DNA of 64,000 nt from an uncultured bacterium (GTDB lineage: Bacteria; Planctomycetota; JAJSAM01; JAJVHW01), in the NCBI GenBank assembly GCA_937996235.1, contig CALKVK010000009.1, forward strand, positions 310,001 to 374,000, written 5' to 3'. Shown piece after piece: positions 8,089 through 16,739 of this stretch (position 1 is the stretch's first letter; each line of letters begins with the position of its first letter). The translations under genes were made by a program, and so were the position numbers. Under the pieces are notes generated by a model that was not told where the DNA came from, searched no databases, and saw nothing but the letters and a program-made list of their open reading frames with translations.

Positions 8089-8094
8089 TACCCT
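8089..8094 (+). promoter_or_regulatory. Putative -10 box (TACCCT) for the gene at 8125
   Basis: A TAnnnT hexamer that would place the transcript start near 8101, leaving a leader of about 24 nt containing GGAG before the ATG. No convincing -35 box is seen. Confidence 0.35.
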
Positions 8095-8124
8095 TCTGGT
8101 GCGGACCTTCCCGGAGACACGGCC

Positions 8125-9084
8125 ATGTCGCTCGCTCGCTCCGCTTCGCTCGTCCTCCTGACCCTCGCCGCCGGCGCCGTCGCGGCGGACTCCGCGCTCG
8201 AGCGCGAGATCCGCGCGCAGGTGGCGCGCCTCGGCGAGCGCGCGTACCAGGGTGGCGCGGACACGCCCGTCGGCGGGCTCGACGCCGCGGGACGCTGCCA
8301 CGACGGCACGGCCGCGCAGGTCGTGCGCCTCGAGGTGCCGCCGCCCGGGTCGGCCGACATGCACACCGACACGGCGTTCTGGTGCGCGTCGCTCGGCACC
8401 TTGTGGCTGCACCGCACCGGCGGCTTCGTCGCGACGGACACGTGGACGGGTCCGCACCTCCTGCCCGGGCGCGCCGGCTCGGGACGCATCGCGCGCGCGA
8501 TCCGCGCCGACCTGGCAGCGCGGCGCTTCCCCGCGGAGCTGCACGGCGAGCCCGGAACGGGCCCGCACGGCGAGACGCTGCCGCGCCTCGCGGAGGGCGG
8601 CGTGCTCGTCGCCCTCGCCGTCCCGCCCGCCGACTCGGCCGACATGTTCACCGACGTCGCGTACGTGACGCCGGACGACGCGCTCTGGTGGGCGCACCGG
8701 AGCGGCGGCTTCGCGGGCGTCTCGCAGTGGACGGGGCCCTGGCGGCTGCGCCTCGCGCGCGACGCCGCGCCGACGCGCGTCGTGCCGGAGCGCGTGGCCG
8801 TGCGCTCGCGCGCCGTGCGCCGCACGCTGACGATCCGCCGCGCCTTCGGGGCCGACGACGCCGCGCCCGGCGTGCGCCCCGAGCGCCCGCGCGCCGGCGA
8901 CTACGCGCCCGAGGACGTGGCGCTCGGCGACGGCGTCCGCGTGCTGCGCGTGCTGCGCGCGACGCGGCGCCTGCTGCGCGTGCGCGTCGAGATCGCCGCC
9001 GACGCGGAGACGGGCCCGCGCGACGCGCGCGTCCGCGACGCGGTCGGCGACGGGCTGCTGACGCTCGTCCGCCGCGCGCGGTAG
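8125..9084 (+). CDS. Secreted protein of unknown function with a duplicated SADM-TGPxxL motif
   Basis: A 319-residue protein with a Sec signal peptide (about residues 1-20, ending VAA). I do not recognise a named family. Two copies of a roughly 45-residue unit are visible. The first has PPGSADMHTDTAFW, LWLHRTGGFVATD and WTGPHLL; the second has PPADSADMFTDVAY, LWWAHRSGGFAGVS and WTGPWRL. The shared SADMxTD and HR(T/S)GGF..WTGP residues suggest a repeated surface or binding fold rather than an enzyme with one active site. The C-terminal 90 residues are Arg-rich and form a third, different part. A GGAG ribosome site precedes the ATG. The neighbours give no functional hint. Confidence 0.7.
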   Translation: MSLARSASLVLLTLAAGAVAADSALEREIRAQVARLGERAYQGGADTPVGGLDAAGRCHDGTAAQVVRLEVPPPGSADMHTDTAFWCASLGTLWLHRTGGFVATDTWTGPHLLPGRAGSGRIARAIRADLAARRFPAELHGEPGTGPHGETLPRLAEGGVLVALAVPPADSADMFTDVAYVTPDDALWWAHRSGGFAGVSQWTGPWRLRLARDAAPTRVVPERVAVRSRAVRRTLTIRRAFGADDAAPGVRPERPRAGDYAPEDVALGDGVRVLRVLRATRRLLRVRVEIAADAETGPRDARVRDAVGDGLLTLVRRAR

Positions 9085-9115
9085 CCGGACGGCTCCGGCC
9101 GGAGGGTCGCTCCGG

Positions 9116-9121
9116 TACGCT
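9116..9121 (+). promoter_or_regulatory. Putative -10 box (TACGCT) for the gene at 9132
   Basis: The TAnnnT hexamer is followed by 10 nt and then ATG, so transcription would start within about 3 nt of the start codon. No Shine-Dalgarno sequence lies between. This is one of a recurring set of start-proximal -10 boxes in the window. Confidence 0.45.
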
Positions 9122-9131
9122 CTCCGGCGCC

Positions 9132-9761
9132 ATGGCAAACCCCGACGCCCCGCCGACTGCGCCGTGGTGGAGGCGTCCATCGCCTGCGCTGCGGGGGCGC
9201 GTGGCCGCGACCGCGATCGCGACTCTCGGCTGCGGCTGCGCGCTCCACACGGTCGTGGGATCGCTCATCGACTGGGGGATGGACAACCGCCTGACGCCGG
9301 GCGTCTGGGAGCCGAGGTTCCTTGTGATCGGGTACGTGTTCGGCCCCCTGATCGCATCGCCGATCCTCCTGCTGCTCGCCGCCGCCACCGCGGCGGCGTT
9401 CCTCGCCGGCCACCGCCGCCCGCCACGGAGGTGCGGTGCGTGCGTCCGCGAGCTCGATCCCGTGCGCGGACGCTGTCCGGGGTGCGACGGTGCACCGCGT
9501 CTCCCGGCGCGCCTGGGCGACTCCGCGGGGTTGGCGCGCACGTGCGCGACGGTCGGAGCGTGCCTTCTCGTCGGAGCGCTCTGCGCCGTCTTGCTCACGC
9601 CCATCGCGGCCTGGGTGCGCCTCGAACTCGAGGAGGACGACTTCGGCCGTCGGGCCGACGCGGCAGCGGCAGGCGGCGCGTTCGAGTACCAGGCTACGAG
9701 CAGTCAGGGCAGCGTGCTGACGTGGCGGAAGGGCGAGGGGTACTCGTCGTACCGAGACTGA
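9132..9761 (+). CDS. Membrane protein with a zinc-ribbon loop, unknown function
   Basis: A 209-residue integral membrane protein. Three hydrophobic segments are visible: about residues 22-48 (VAATAIATLGCGCALHTVVG), 67-92 (LVIGYVFGPLIASPILLLLA) and 142-162 (VGACLLVGALCAVLLTPIAAW). Between segments 2 and 3 is a small treble-clef/zinc-ribbon-like motif, RCGACVRELDPVRGRCPGC (two CxxC pairs about 15 residues apart), as in membrane proteins with a rubredoxin-type knuckle. The C-terminal tail is soluble. It has a leaderless-type promoter of its own and is convergent with the purH-like gene. No family name can be given; the Cys pairs are the only functional clue. Confidence 0.65.
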   Translation: MANPDAPPTAPWWRRPSPALRGRVAATAIATLGCGCALHTVVGSLIDWGMDNRLTPGVWEPRFLVIGYVFGPLIASPILLLLAAATAAAFLAGHRRPPRRCGACVRELDPVRGRCPGCDGAPRLPARLGDSAGLARTCATVGACLLVGALCAVLLTPIAAWVRLELEEDDFGRRADAAAAGGAFEYQATSSQGSVLTWRKGEGYSSYRD

Positions 9762-9806
9762 CGAGGACGCGGCCGTTGCGCGGCGGTCGCCCGGCCCAGG
9801 CGCGGA

Positions 9807-10964
9807 TCAGTGGTGGAACAGCCGCACGCCCGTGTGGCACATCGCGATGCCGTACTCGCGGCACGCGGCCGTGACCTCGTCGTCGCGCGACGACTGGCCG
9901 GGCTGGGCGACGTAGCGCACGCCGTGGCGCTGCGCGTGGTCGATGTTGTCGCGGAAGGGGATGAACCCGTCGGAGACGAGCGCGACGCCGTCGAGCTGCG
10001 CGATCCAGGCGCGCCGCTCGTCGTCGGTGAGCGGCTCGGCCGGCGCGAGGAGCGCGGCGTCGAATGCCGCGCGCTCCTCGCGGGTGAGGTCGCCTTCGAT
10101 GTAGCGCACGCGCCAGTTGATGCGCTGCTGCCGCTTGACGTCGTCGCGGAAGCGCAGCCCGAGCACCTTCGGATGCCGCCCGAGGTGCCAGACGTCGGCC
10201 TTCGCGCCCGCGAGCTTCGTGCAGTCCACGCGCGACTGCTGCCCCGCGCCGATGCCGATCATCTGCCCGTCGAGCGCGTAGCCGACGGAGTTCGACTGCG
10301 TGTACTTCACCGTGACGAGCCCGAGCAGCAGGTCGCGCGCGGCGGCGGGCGGGATCTCGCCGCACACGACGTGCGCCAGGTCCGCGGCCGACGCCACGTG
10401 CGCGTGGCGGTCCTGCACGAGCGCCATGCCGAAGACCTCGCGGCGCTCGCGCGCGGGCGGGACGAACGCCGCGTCCGCCTCCATCACCACGAACGCGCCG
10501 CCCTTCTTCGAGCGCAGGATGTCGAACGCCGCCGGCTCGTAGCCCGGCGCCACGATGCCGTCGGAGACGACGCCGCGCAGGAACTCGGCCGTGGCGACGT
10601 CCACCACGTCGGAGAGCGCCACGAAGTCGCCGAACGAGCTCTTCGGGTCGGCGCCGCGCGCGCGCACGTACGCCGTCGCGGCGGGCGTGAGCTGCGTGTC
10701 CCCCACCTCGTAGACGCGGCGCAGTTCGTCCGGGAGCGGTACGGCGACCGCCGCGCCGGCCGGCGACACGTGCTTGAAGCTCGCGGCCGCGGGCAGGCCC
10801 AGCGCCGCGCGGGCCTCGGCCACGAGCTGCCACGCATTCAGCGCGTCCAGGAAGTTGATGTAGGAGGGCGTGCCGTTGCGCACGCGCAACGGCGCGGTCG
10901 CGGGATCGATGGGCTCGGCCGACGCGAACGCCTGGTTGGGGTTGCACCCGTACTTGAGCTGCAT
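9807..10964 (-). CDS. Stand-alone AICAR transformylase (PurH-like, lacking the IMP cyclohydrolase domain)
   Basis: A 385-residue phosphoribosylaminoimidazole-carboxamide formyltransferase. This enzyme uses 10-formyl-THF to formylate AICAR in the ninth step of purine synthesis. It carries the hallmark residues of the C-terminal half of PurH: the catalytic Lys-His pair in FKHVSPAG (K64-H65), KKGGAFVVMEAD, VKYTQSNSVGY, the folate/AICAR loop IGIGAGQQSRVDCTKLAG, and SDGFIPFRDNIDHA. The first roughly 190 residues of normal PurH (IMP cyclohydrolase) are absent, and the protein starts at the transformylase with its own leaderless-type promoter (TAGAAT six bases before the ATG). Such short versions form a known subfamily. 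A separate cyclohydrolase or a full PurH must exist elsewhere. It lies 56 bp after the pilin-like operon but has its own promoter. Confidence 0.88.
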   Translation of the reverse strand: MQLKYGCNPNQAFASAEPIDPATAPLRVRNGTPSYINFLDALNAWQLVAEARAALGLPAAASFKHVSPAGAAVAVPLPDELRRVYEVGDTQLTPAATAYVRARGADPKSSFGDFVALSDVVDVATAEFLRGVVSDGIVAPGYEPAAFDILRSKKGGAFVVMEADAAFVPPARERREVFGMALVQDRHAHVASAADLAHVVCGEIPPAAARDLLLGLVTVKYTQSNSVGYALDGQMIGIGAGQQSRVDCTKLAGAKADVWHLGRHPKVLGLRFRDDVKRQQRINWRVRYIEGDLTREERAAFDAALLAPAEPLTDDERRAWIAQLDGVALVSDGFIPFRDNIDHAQRHGVRYVAQPGQSSRDDEVTAACREYGIAMCHTGVRLFHH

Positions 10965-10970
10965 GCGGGG

Positions 10971-10976
10971 ATTCTA
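10971..10976 (-). promoter_or_regulatory. -10 box (TAGAAT) for the AICAR transformylase gene
   Basis: On the minus strand TAGAAT is followed by six bases (CCCCGC) and the ATG. This is the best -10 match in the window and has the spacing expected for a leaderless transcript starting at the A of ATG. No -35 match is visible. Confidence 0.6.
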
Positions 10977-11020
10977 TGCCGCCGAAGGACAGCGGCCCCG
11001 CGAGCGGCGACGGCGCCCTG

Positions 11021-11989
11021 CTACCGCGCGCCGATCGTCAGGATCTTCGAGACGTCGGTCACGACGTCGAGACCCACCGGGCTGCTCGGGCTGCCGGCCG
11101 CGAGCACCAGCCGGACCAGCATGCGGCGCGGACGCCACGGGCCCACGACCTTCGCCTCGAAGCCGCACGGGAACGCACCGTCGGCGTGCGCGAGGAGCGG
11201 CACGCGGCGCGACGTGTCGTTCTCGAGCACGGTCACGCGCTCGCCGAGCAGCAGCGCGCGCAGCGGTTCGTCGAGGGCCGCCTCGATCACGGGGCTCGAG
11301 ACGGGCGACGCCTCGAGGGCGCCCGTTCCGTCGATGTCGTGGAATGCCGTCGCAGCCGCCTCCTCGGGGACCCACGCGCGCGTGATGCCGGCGTCGCGCA
11401 GGGCGAGTCCGACCGTCGCGCGGTCCGTCGAGCTCGCGATCACGTTCAGCGAGCGGACGTCCGCGTAGCGCACGCTCGTGAAGCGCGCGAGGTCGAGCTT
11501 GTGGTCGATCGCCAGCGTCACGCGCTCGGTGCGCGCCGTCAGGTAGAACGCGCAGAACCGGACCACGTCCACGCGGTACGTGGTGCCGCCCACGGCCACG
11601 TCGAGCGGGCGGTCCTCCGTGACGAGCAGCAGCGCGTTGCCGGTCAGGTCCACGCCGCTCGGGTCCGCGCCGAGCCCGCCATCGGGGCTGAAGACGGGCA
11701 GGCGCGTGTGCGCCACCGGCGTCATGCCGTTCAGCTCGAGACAGGCGAAGAGCGAGTTGCCCTCCGCGTCGTCGCCGAGAACGCGCAGCGTGGAGAACGC
11801 CGCGCCGTGGAGCTCGCGCAGGAGCCGCTGCGTGGTGCGCGTGGTCGCGTCGCGGGTGACCACCATGCCGTGCGCCTGCGCGGTCACGCTCACGAGCTCG
11901 CCGAACACGAGCAGGAGCGCGGTCAGGATCGTGACGGCGACCGCCACCTCGACGAGCGTGTGACCGACGGAGTTCCGGGTGCGCCTCAT
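11021..11989 (-). CDS. PilW-like type IV pilin / pseudopilin minor subunit
   Basis: A 322-residue exported protein with a type IV prepilin N-terminus. The short basic leader MRRTRNSVG ends at Gly9, followed by HTLVE with Glu at +5 and a hydrophobic helix (VAVAVTILTALLLVFGELV). This is the class III signal cut by prepilin peptidase. The ectodomain is larger than a normal minor pilin and contains beta-rich text such as GVDLTGNALLLVTEDRPLDVAVGGTTYRVDVVRFCAFYL, typical of PilW-like proteins. It is the last gene of a three-gene operon (overlap ATGA with the PilV-like gene). It probably belongs to the tip/priming complex of a type IV pilus or type II secretion pseudopilus; which of the two is not settled by the sequence. 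Confidence 0.8.
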   Translation of the reverse strand: MRRTRNSVGHTLVEVAVAVTILTALLLVFGELVSVTAQAHGMVVTRDATTRTTQRLLRELHGAAFSTLRVLGDDAEGNSLFACLELNGMTPVAHTRLPVFSPDGGLGADPSGVDLTGNALLLVTEDRPLDVAVGGTTYRVDVVRFCAFYLTARTERVTLAIDHKLDLARFTSVRYADVRSLNVIASSTDRATVGLALRDAGITRAWVPEEAAATAFHDIDGTGALEASPVSSPVIEAALDEPLRALLLGERVTVLENDTSRRVPLLAHADGAFPCGFEAKVVGPWRPRRMLVRLVLAAGSPSSPVGLDVVTDVSKILTIGAR

Positions 11990-14900
11990 CGGTCGATGAA
12001 GATCCGTTCCTCGTGGTACGAGTAGTGCCGCGCGGCACCGCTCACGTAGGCCTCGACGCGCAGCAGGTAGGCGCCCATCGGCACCGTGCCGGCCGGCGTG
12101 CTCCACGTGTACGACTCGGGAGCGCCGTCGTTCGCGTCGCTCAGGAACTTGCTGCTGTTCGGCACACCGGGTGTCGCATCCGTGCCGTCCTGCACGTGGT
12201 GCCACGTGCTCCCGTTGTCGTTGCTCCACATCACGATGTAGCGCAGCACGCTCTCGGTGGAGGTGCGCGGTCCGCTCTCCGCGCGGGTGTAGGGCTTCTC
12301 GTCCCAGCGCTCCCACGACGACGTCCACGTGATGTCGATCGTCGTGGGCGACAGGATCTCCGTCACCGAGTTGGGCCCGGTGATCCGCACGCGCGGGCGC
12401 ACGCTCAGCGGGTGCGTGAGCGTCGGCGCCGCGGCGGACAGGTAGCCGTGGATCAGCGCCAGCATCGAGTAGCGCGCGAGGTAGGCGGAGCCCGTCTCGA
12501 GCGTGCGGTCGAGTCCGTGCACGAGCTGGTACGCGGAGCGCGCGCCGCTCGGCGCGCCGACCTCGAGCAGCGAGGAGCCGAGGAGCCCCGTGTCGTGCCC
12601 GAAGTACGTCTTGCGCGTCGTCACCGTGTAGCGCGGGTACTCGGTCGTGTACGCGAACTCGTCGCCTGTGCCGCCATCGGCGTTCGTCGCAGGAGAGAAG
12701 GGGCGGCTGATCTTCGTGCGCGTCGGCAGCGGGAAGCGGAAGTCCTCGCCGAGCTCGGTCCCGACGCCCGACAGGTCGCCGTACGTACCGTCCTGACCGC
12801 GGTGGTGGAACGTGCTCGTGCTCGTGCCCGTGTTGAAGACGCTCGTGCACCCCTCGCGCGAGAGGCGCCGCTGCGCGGGTCGCAGCGTCGTGCCCGTCGG
12901 CACGTTGTAGGTGATCGCGTCACGCGCCACCCGGTAGTACGCCGTCGCTCCCGCGGGCAGGTTGCCCTTCGGGGCGCCGTGCGGATCGGGCACGGGCAGC
13001 GTCTCCGAGTACTCGTAGCGCGGCACGCGCCAGTACGTCGAGTAGTCGGCGTCCGGGCAGAGCTCGCCGAGCCACGGCTTGCACCACCAGTAGGTCGAGA
13101 CGCCCTGGCCGCGCACGTACTTGACGCCGCGCCCCCACGTCCCGATGTCGGTCGTGATCGAGTCCTCGTAGCCGTCGGTGAGCCCGCCGAACGGCTCGCC
13201 CGAGACCGGGATGCTCAGCGCGTAGCCGTTCGCCGAGTCGTAGCCGATCTCGTTGCCGACGCCCATGTAGTAGTAGGACCAGCCGGTGAGGCTCGTCCAC
13301 ACGGTCTCGGAGTTGACGAGGCCGCCGCGCAGGAGCTGCAGGAAGCGCGGGACGTCGAGCTCGCAGCGGCCCTTCCAGCCGTCGTCGGTGCTCGTGCCGT
13401 TGTTCTTGATGCGGCCGGCGTCGAGTGCGGGCCACGACGTCGAGACGTTGTTGAGCAGGTTCTCGAGGTCGTCGAAGTACCAGTTGTAGCCGTTCGGGAA
13501 CGACTGCCCGCCGTTCATGAGGTCCGCGTACGGGCAGTGCCGCGGGTCGCCCTGGAACTGGTAGCGCTCGGTGAAGGGCACGACCTCCGCCGAGGTCGCC
13601 CACCACGTGTACGTGGTCGAGACGTTCTCGGGTTCGCGGCGGTCGGCCGGCGGGTACATGATGCCGGTGGAGAAGGCCGCGTCGTCGTACGTCGCGTCCC
13701 CGCCGCTGCCGCTGCCGAGGCGCGTGGTGACGTCGATGCGCCGGTCCGCGCTGCCCAGGAACTCCTTGTGCAGCGTGATGACCCAGCGCGCCGTGTTGCG
13801 CGGCCCGGCCACGGTGGAGTTCAGGTCCTTCGAGAAGTCGCGCGCCGCCTCGGTCGGGCACGGGACGTACTCCATGCCGTAGAGCCGGTCGGACGCCGCC
13901 AGCCCCTTGCCGCTCGACTGCGGGCAGACGAGGGGCGAGTTGTGCAGCTCGACCACCGTGTACGGCACGCCGCTGCGCGTCACCGCGCGGACGCGCGCGT
14001 ACGCCTTGTTCGCGTGAGGCGGCGTGAATGCGATGTCGTCGCGGACGACGTCGACCTGCTCGTTGCCCGTGTACGGGTCGATCGTGCCGTTCGCCGGGTT
14101 GATGTCCACGCCGCCGCGGATCGTGGAGATGCCCAGCGTCTCGTTGACGCCGCCGGCGTTGATCGAGGCCGTCAGGTCCAGCCCCTTGATCTCGACGATG
14201 ATCGGCACGTCCAGGATGGTGGCGCCGGCCGAGGGGTCGGTCTTGTACGAGTAGACGCGCAGCTTCACGTCCTGGGAGTTCGTGGCGACGGACGCGTCGC
14301 GCACGAAGCGCAGCTTCTCGGGGTGCGTCACCACGCGCACGCCGGGGTGCAGCACGGGCTCGCGCGCGGCGTCGCTGTAGTTGCGGAGCGGCGGCATCGG
14401 CAGCAGCTCGCCGTGCAGGTTGACGATGATCGCGTTGCGGTACTGGTCCGGGTTCGAGTTCAGGTCCTCGAGGAGCATGCGCCAGGTCGGCTCCTCGGCG
14501 GACTCCTGCCCCGCCGCGCGCCGCGCCTCGAAGAGCTCGAGCTCGCGCGGCAGGCGCATGCAGTGGTTGTACTGGTCGGCGAGCGCGTACGGCCACGGGT
14601 TGCTCGTCGCGTCCCAGCCGTTCTGCACCTCGCCGTCCACGTTGATGCGCGCGTCGATGCGCCTCGGGATGTAGTAGTAGTCCGTCGCGTTGCCGGCGGG
14701 CATCTTCGACGGGTAGAAGTACACGTTCGGGATCGCGGCGTTCGAGTCGGCAGCGTCGTTGAAGTACGGCGTGTACTGCGGGTTGCGCCCGTAGCCGAGC
14801 TTCGTGATCCAGTGCACGCGGAACTCGAGGCCGGGGTTGCGCGCCTGGACGTCGCGCAGCGACGCCTCGACGAAGGGCTGGATGGACGCCATGTGCACCC

Positions 14901-15459
14901 ACCAGCCGGGCACGTTCTCGATGGCGAGCATGTACACGTCGTAGACCTGCGTCGGCGGGTGCGCCTCGGCGAGCGTGCGCACCACGCTCGTCACGCGCGC
15001 GAGCTCGCGCCCGGGCGGGTCGTCCGTCTCGTGCAGGAAGACGCTGACCGTCACCATGCGCAGGTCGCGCATGTTCATGCCCGGCACCGGCCGCACGCTC
15101 ACACGCCGCGCGTAGCGCCACGTGCCGCCCACGTCCACGTTCATGCTCGCGGGGTGCGAGGGCGCGACGGCCGCGCCGCCCTCGCGCTCCATCGTGAGCG
15201 CGTACGAGTAGTTCGTGCCCTCGTCGTACGCGTCGAGCTCCGACGCGTCCTGCACGACGCCCGCCTCGGCGAGCGTGCGCAGCTCCTCCAGGATCGACTG
15301 GGCGCGCTCGTAGGCGAACACGCGGTCCGCCGTCATCTCGGCATGGCGCCACGCGTTGGCGAGGTACGTCATCGCGAGCAGCGCGCCGACGCCGAGGATG
15401 CCGAGGGCGACGACGATCTCGAGCAGCGAGAGACCGAGCGTGGAGCGGATGCGTCTCAT
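11986..15459 (-). CDS. Giant PilV-like prepilin with a 1100-residue ectodomain
   Basis: A 1157-residue protein beginning with a true prepilin signal: MRRIRSTLG, then LSLLE (Gly9 at -1, Glu14 at +5) and the hydrophobic helix VVALGILGVGALLAMTYLANAW. Minor pilins of this type usually have 150-250 residues, so the ectodomain is several times too long. After a PilV-like segment (to about residue 170) comes a large Asn/Tyr/Ser/Thr/Trp-rich region. Near the C-terminus (about residues 1030-1155) is an Ig/fibronectin-like domain (ITGPNSVTEILSPTTIDITW ... WSNDNGSTWHHV), resembling Ser/Thr-rich Kre9/KNH-type domains of bacterial surface proteins. Overlaps of 4 bp on both sides put it in the middle of the pilin operon. 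An adhesin or tip protein displayed on a pilus is the natural inference; the ligand is unknown. Base composition is visibly less GC-biased than the neighbours. Confidence 0.85.
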   Translation of the reverse strand: MRRIRSTLGLSLLEIVVALGILGVGALLAMTYLANAWRHAEMTADRVFAYERAQSILEELRTLAEAGVVQDASELDAYDEGTNYSYALTMEREGGAAVAPSHPASMNVDVGGTWRYARRVSVRPVPGMNMRDLRMVTVSVFLHETDDPPGRELARVTSVVRTLAEAHPPTQVYDVYMLAIENVPGWWVHMASIQPFVEASLRDVQARNPGLEFRVHWITKLGYGRNPQYTPYFNDAADSNAAIPNVYFYPSKMPAGNATDYYYIPRRIDARINVDGEVQNGWDATSNPWPYALADQYNHCMRLPRELELFEARRAAGQESAEEPTWRMLLEDLNSNPDQYRNAIIVNLHGELLPMPPLRNYSDAAREPVLHPGVRVVTHPEKLRFVRDASVATNSQDVKLRVYSYKTDPSAGATILDVPIIVEIKGLDLTASINAGGVNETLGISTIRGGVDINPANGTIDPYTGNEQVDVVRDDIAFTPPHANKAYARVRAVTRSGVPYTVVELHNSPLVCPQSSGKGLAASDRLYGMEYVPCPTEAARDFSKDLNSTVAGPRNTARWVITLHKEFLGSADRRIDVTTRLGSGSGGDATYDDAAFSTGIMYPPADRREPENVSTTYTWWATSAEVVPFTERYQFQGDPRHCPYADLMNGGQSFPNGYNWYFDDLENLLNNVSTSWPALDAGRIKNNGTSTDDGWKGRCELDVPRFLQLLRGGLVNSETVWTSLTGWSYYYMGVGNEIGYDSANGYALSIPVSGEPFGGLTDGYEDSITTDIGTWGRGVKYVRGQGVSTYWWCKPWLGELCPDADYSTYWRVPRYEYSETLPVPDPHGAPKGNLPAGATAYYRVARDAITYNVPTGTTLRPAQRRLSREGCTSVFNTGTSTSTFHHRGQDGTYGDLSGVGTELGEDFRFPLPTRTKISRPFSPATNADGGTGDEFAYTTEYPRYTVTTRKTYFGHDTGLLGSSLLEVGAPSGARSAYQLVHGLDRTLETGSAYLARYSMLALIHGYLSAAAPTLTHPLSVRPRVRITGPNSVTEILSPTTIDITWTSSWERWDEKPYTRAESGPRTSTESVLRYIVMWSNDNGSTWHHVQDGTDATPGVPNSSKFLSDANDGAPESYTWSTPAGTVPMGAYLLRVEAYVSGAARHYSYHEERIFIDR

Positions 15460-16652
15460 CGGCCACCTCGCGGCGCGCGGTCGAGGCGGCGCAGCGCGCG
15501 CATCATCCGGTAGGGACCGACGTTCAGGTTGAGCGCGTCGATGATGGCCTGGTCGAACACGACCTCGGAGTAGTCGCCCAGGCCCTCGACGGTCGCGACG
15601 CCCTGCACGATGACCGTGCCGCGGACGAGCGACGGGGCGCGCTGCGTGTAGTTGCCGGTCACGTAGATCATGCCTGCGAAGTAGCTGTTGCTGCCGTGCT
15701 CGATCGTCACGTTGCCGTCCACGATCAGCAGCCCGGTGCCCGAGAGGGGCTTCGTCGGACCGAACGTCACGTCCCCCTCGACGAACACGAGCGCGAAGTC
15801 GGGGACGGGCGCGGGCATCTCGGCGGGATCGGTGACGTGGATGCTCGCCACCTCGATCAGCTCCTCGCGGGAGGCGCCGAAGACGGCCTCCCAGCTCGTG
15901 TCCATCGACACGAGGCTGACCAGTGTGTCGAGTCCGCGCAGCTCGCCGAGCACGGTCGGCACGCCCGTGAGGAGCGGGTACACGATCGCCGTGCGCTTGC
16001 CGCCGTCCACGCGGCCGCGCACGCCGACCGTCACGTTCAGGCCGCGGTCCGCGATCAGGGCGGCCTCGGCCGGGGGGACGATCGCGAGGCGGCGGATCTC
16101 GGTCGAGGCGGTGGCGGTGGCCACGCGCTCGTTCGGCGACACGCCGAGCGCGACGGCCGGATCGATGCGCTTGAAGACGGAGCCGACGCACTCGAGGTGC
16201 CAGACGGTGCCGGCGACGGCGCGGCTGCGGCGCTGCGTCACGTCCACGACGCCTTCGCCGAGGCCGATCGTGCCGTCGCCGTCGCGGTCGTCGGGCAGGC
16301 GCACCTCGTAGCGGCCCCAGAGCCCGTCGCCGATCTCGTACTGGCGCACGATGCCGATCGCGGGGTCCTCCGTCTCGTCGATGGCGGGAACCTGCGACAT
16401 GTCGCGCTCGGGCGCGAACGTGTCCACGGGCTGCGTCGGGCGGCGCCGGAACCACGCGAACGCGTCCACGAGGCCCGCGCGCGCGACGTCGAGCGCCTGC
16501 ACGTCCGTCCGGAAGGAGACCTCGGTCAGGGCCCCCGACGCGCGCAGACGCGTGGTGCCGACGAACACGATGCCCGCGAGGAGGATCATCGCGACCATCG
16601 CCCAGATCAGGGCGGACCCTCGTTCCGCCCGCAGCGCACGTGAACGGACCAC
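15456..16652 (-). CDS. PilX-like pilus assembly protein
   Basis: A 398-residue exported protein, first gene of the pilin-like operon. The N-terminus has the PilX pattern RGSALIWAMVAMILLAGIVF, a hydrophobic helix after a short basic stretch, without the +5 Glu of true pilins. The middle region is mixed alpha/beta. The C-terminal third has strand repeats such as DFALVFVEGDVTFGP, GLLIVDGNVTIEHG, FAGMIYVTGNYT and GTVIVQGVATVEG, which look like rungs of a beta-helix (polymer-forming type). The GTG at 16652 is chosen as the only start directly before the basic n-region; no ribosome site is visible. Its stop overlaps the giant prepilin's ATG. Probable role: minor pilin in pilus or pseudopilus initiation. 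Confidence 0.75.
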   Translation of the reverse strand: MVRSRALRAERGSALIWAMVAMILLAGIVFVGTTRLRASGALTEVSFRTDVQALDVARAGLVDAFAWFRRRPTQPVDTFAPERDMSQVPAIDETEDPAIGIVRQYEIGDGLWGRYEVRLPDDRDGDGTIGLGEGVVDVTQRRSRAVAGTVWHLECVGSVFKRIDPAVALGVSPNERVATATASTEIRRLAIVPPAEAALIADRGLNVTVGVRGRVDGGKRTAIVYPLLTGVPTVLGELRGLDTLVSLVSMDTSWEAVFGASREELIEVASIHVTDPAEMPAPVPDFALVFVEGDVTFGPTKPLSGTGLLIVDGNVTIEHGSNSYFAGMIYVTGNYTQRAPSLVRGTVIVQGVATVEGLGDYSEVVFDQAIIDALNLNVGPYRMMRALRRLDRAPRGGR

Positions 16653-16726
16653 GAGGCCGTATCGGGCGGTCGGAGCGGCCCGGTGGAGCGGAATCCGATC
16701 CGTCCGCCGTCGGGCACGGACGCGTC

Positions 16727-16732
16727 TATCCT
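16727..16732 (+). promoter_or_regulatory. -10 box (TATCCT) for lhr
   Basis: TATCCT is followed by seven bases and GTG at 16740, the spacing seen at other leaderless starts in the window. It supports 16740 rather than the in-frame GTG at 16683 as the start of lhr. Confidence 0.5.
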
Positions 16733-16739
16733 GCGCGGC

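Noticed and set aside
9093..9104. Palindrome CTCCGGCCGGAG after the gene ending at 9084 as a terminator
   Set aside because: No loop and no T-tract; such GC palindromes are frequent by chance here.
16683..16739. Earlier GTG start for lhr with GGAG upstream
   Set aside because: It would add 19 non-conserved residues and place the TATCCT box inside the gene; 16740 fits the leaderless pattern and the family start. Not fully excluded.
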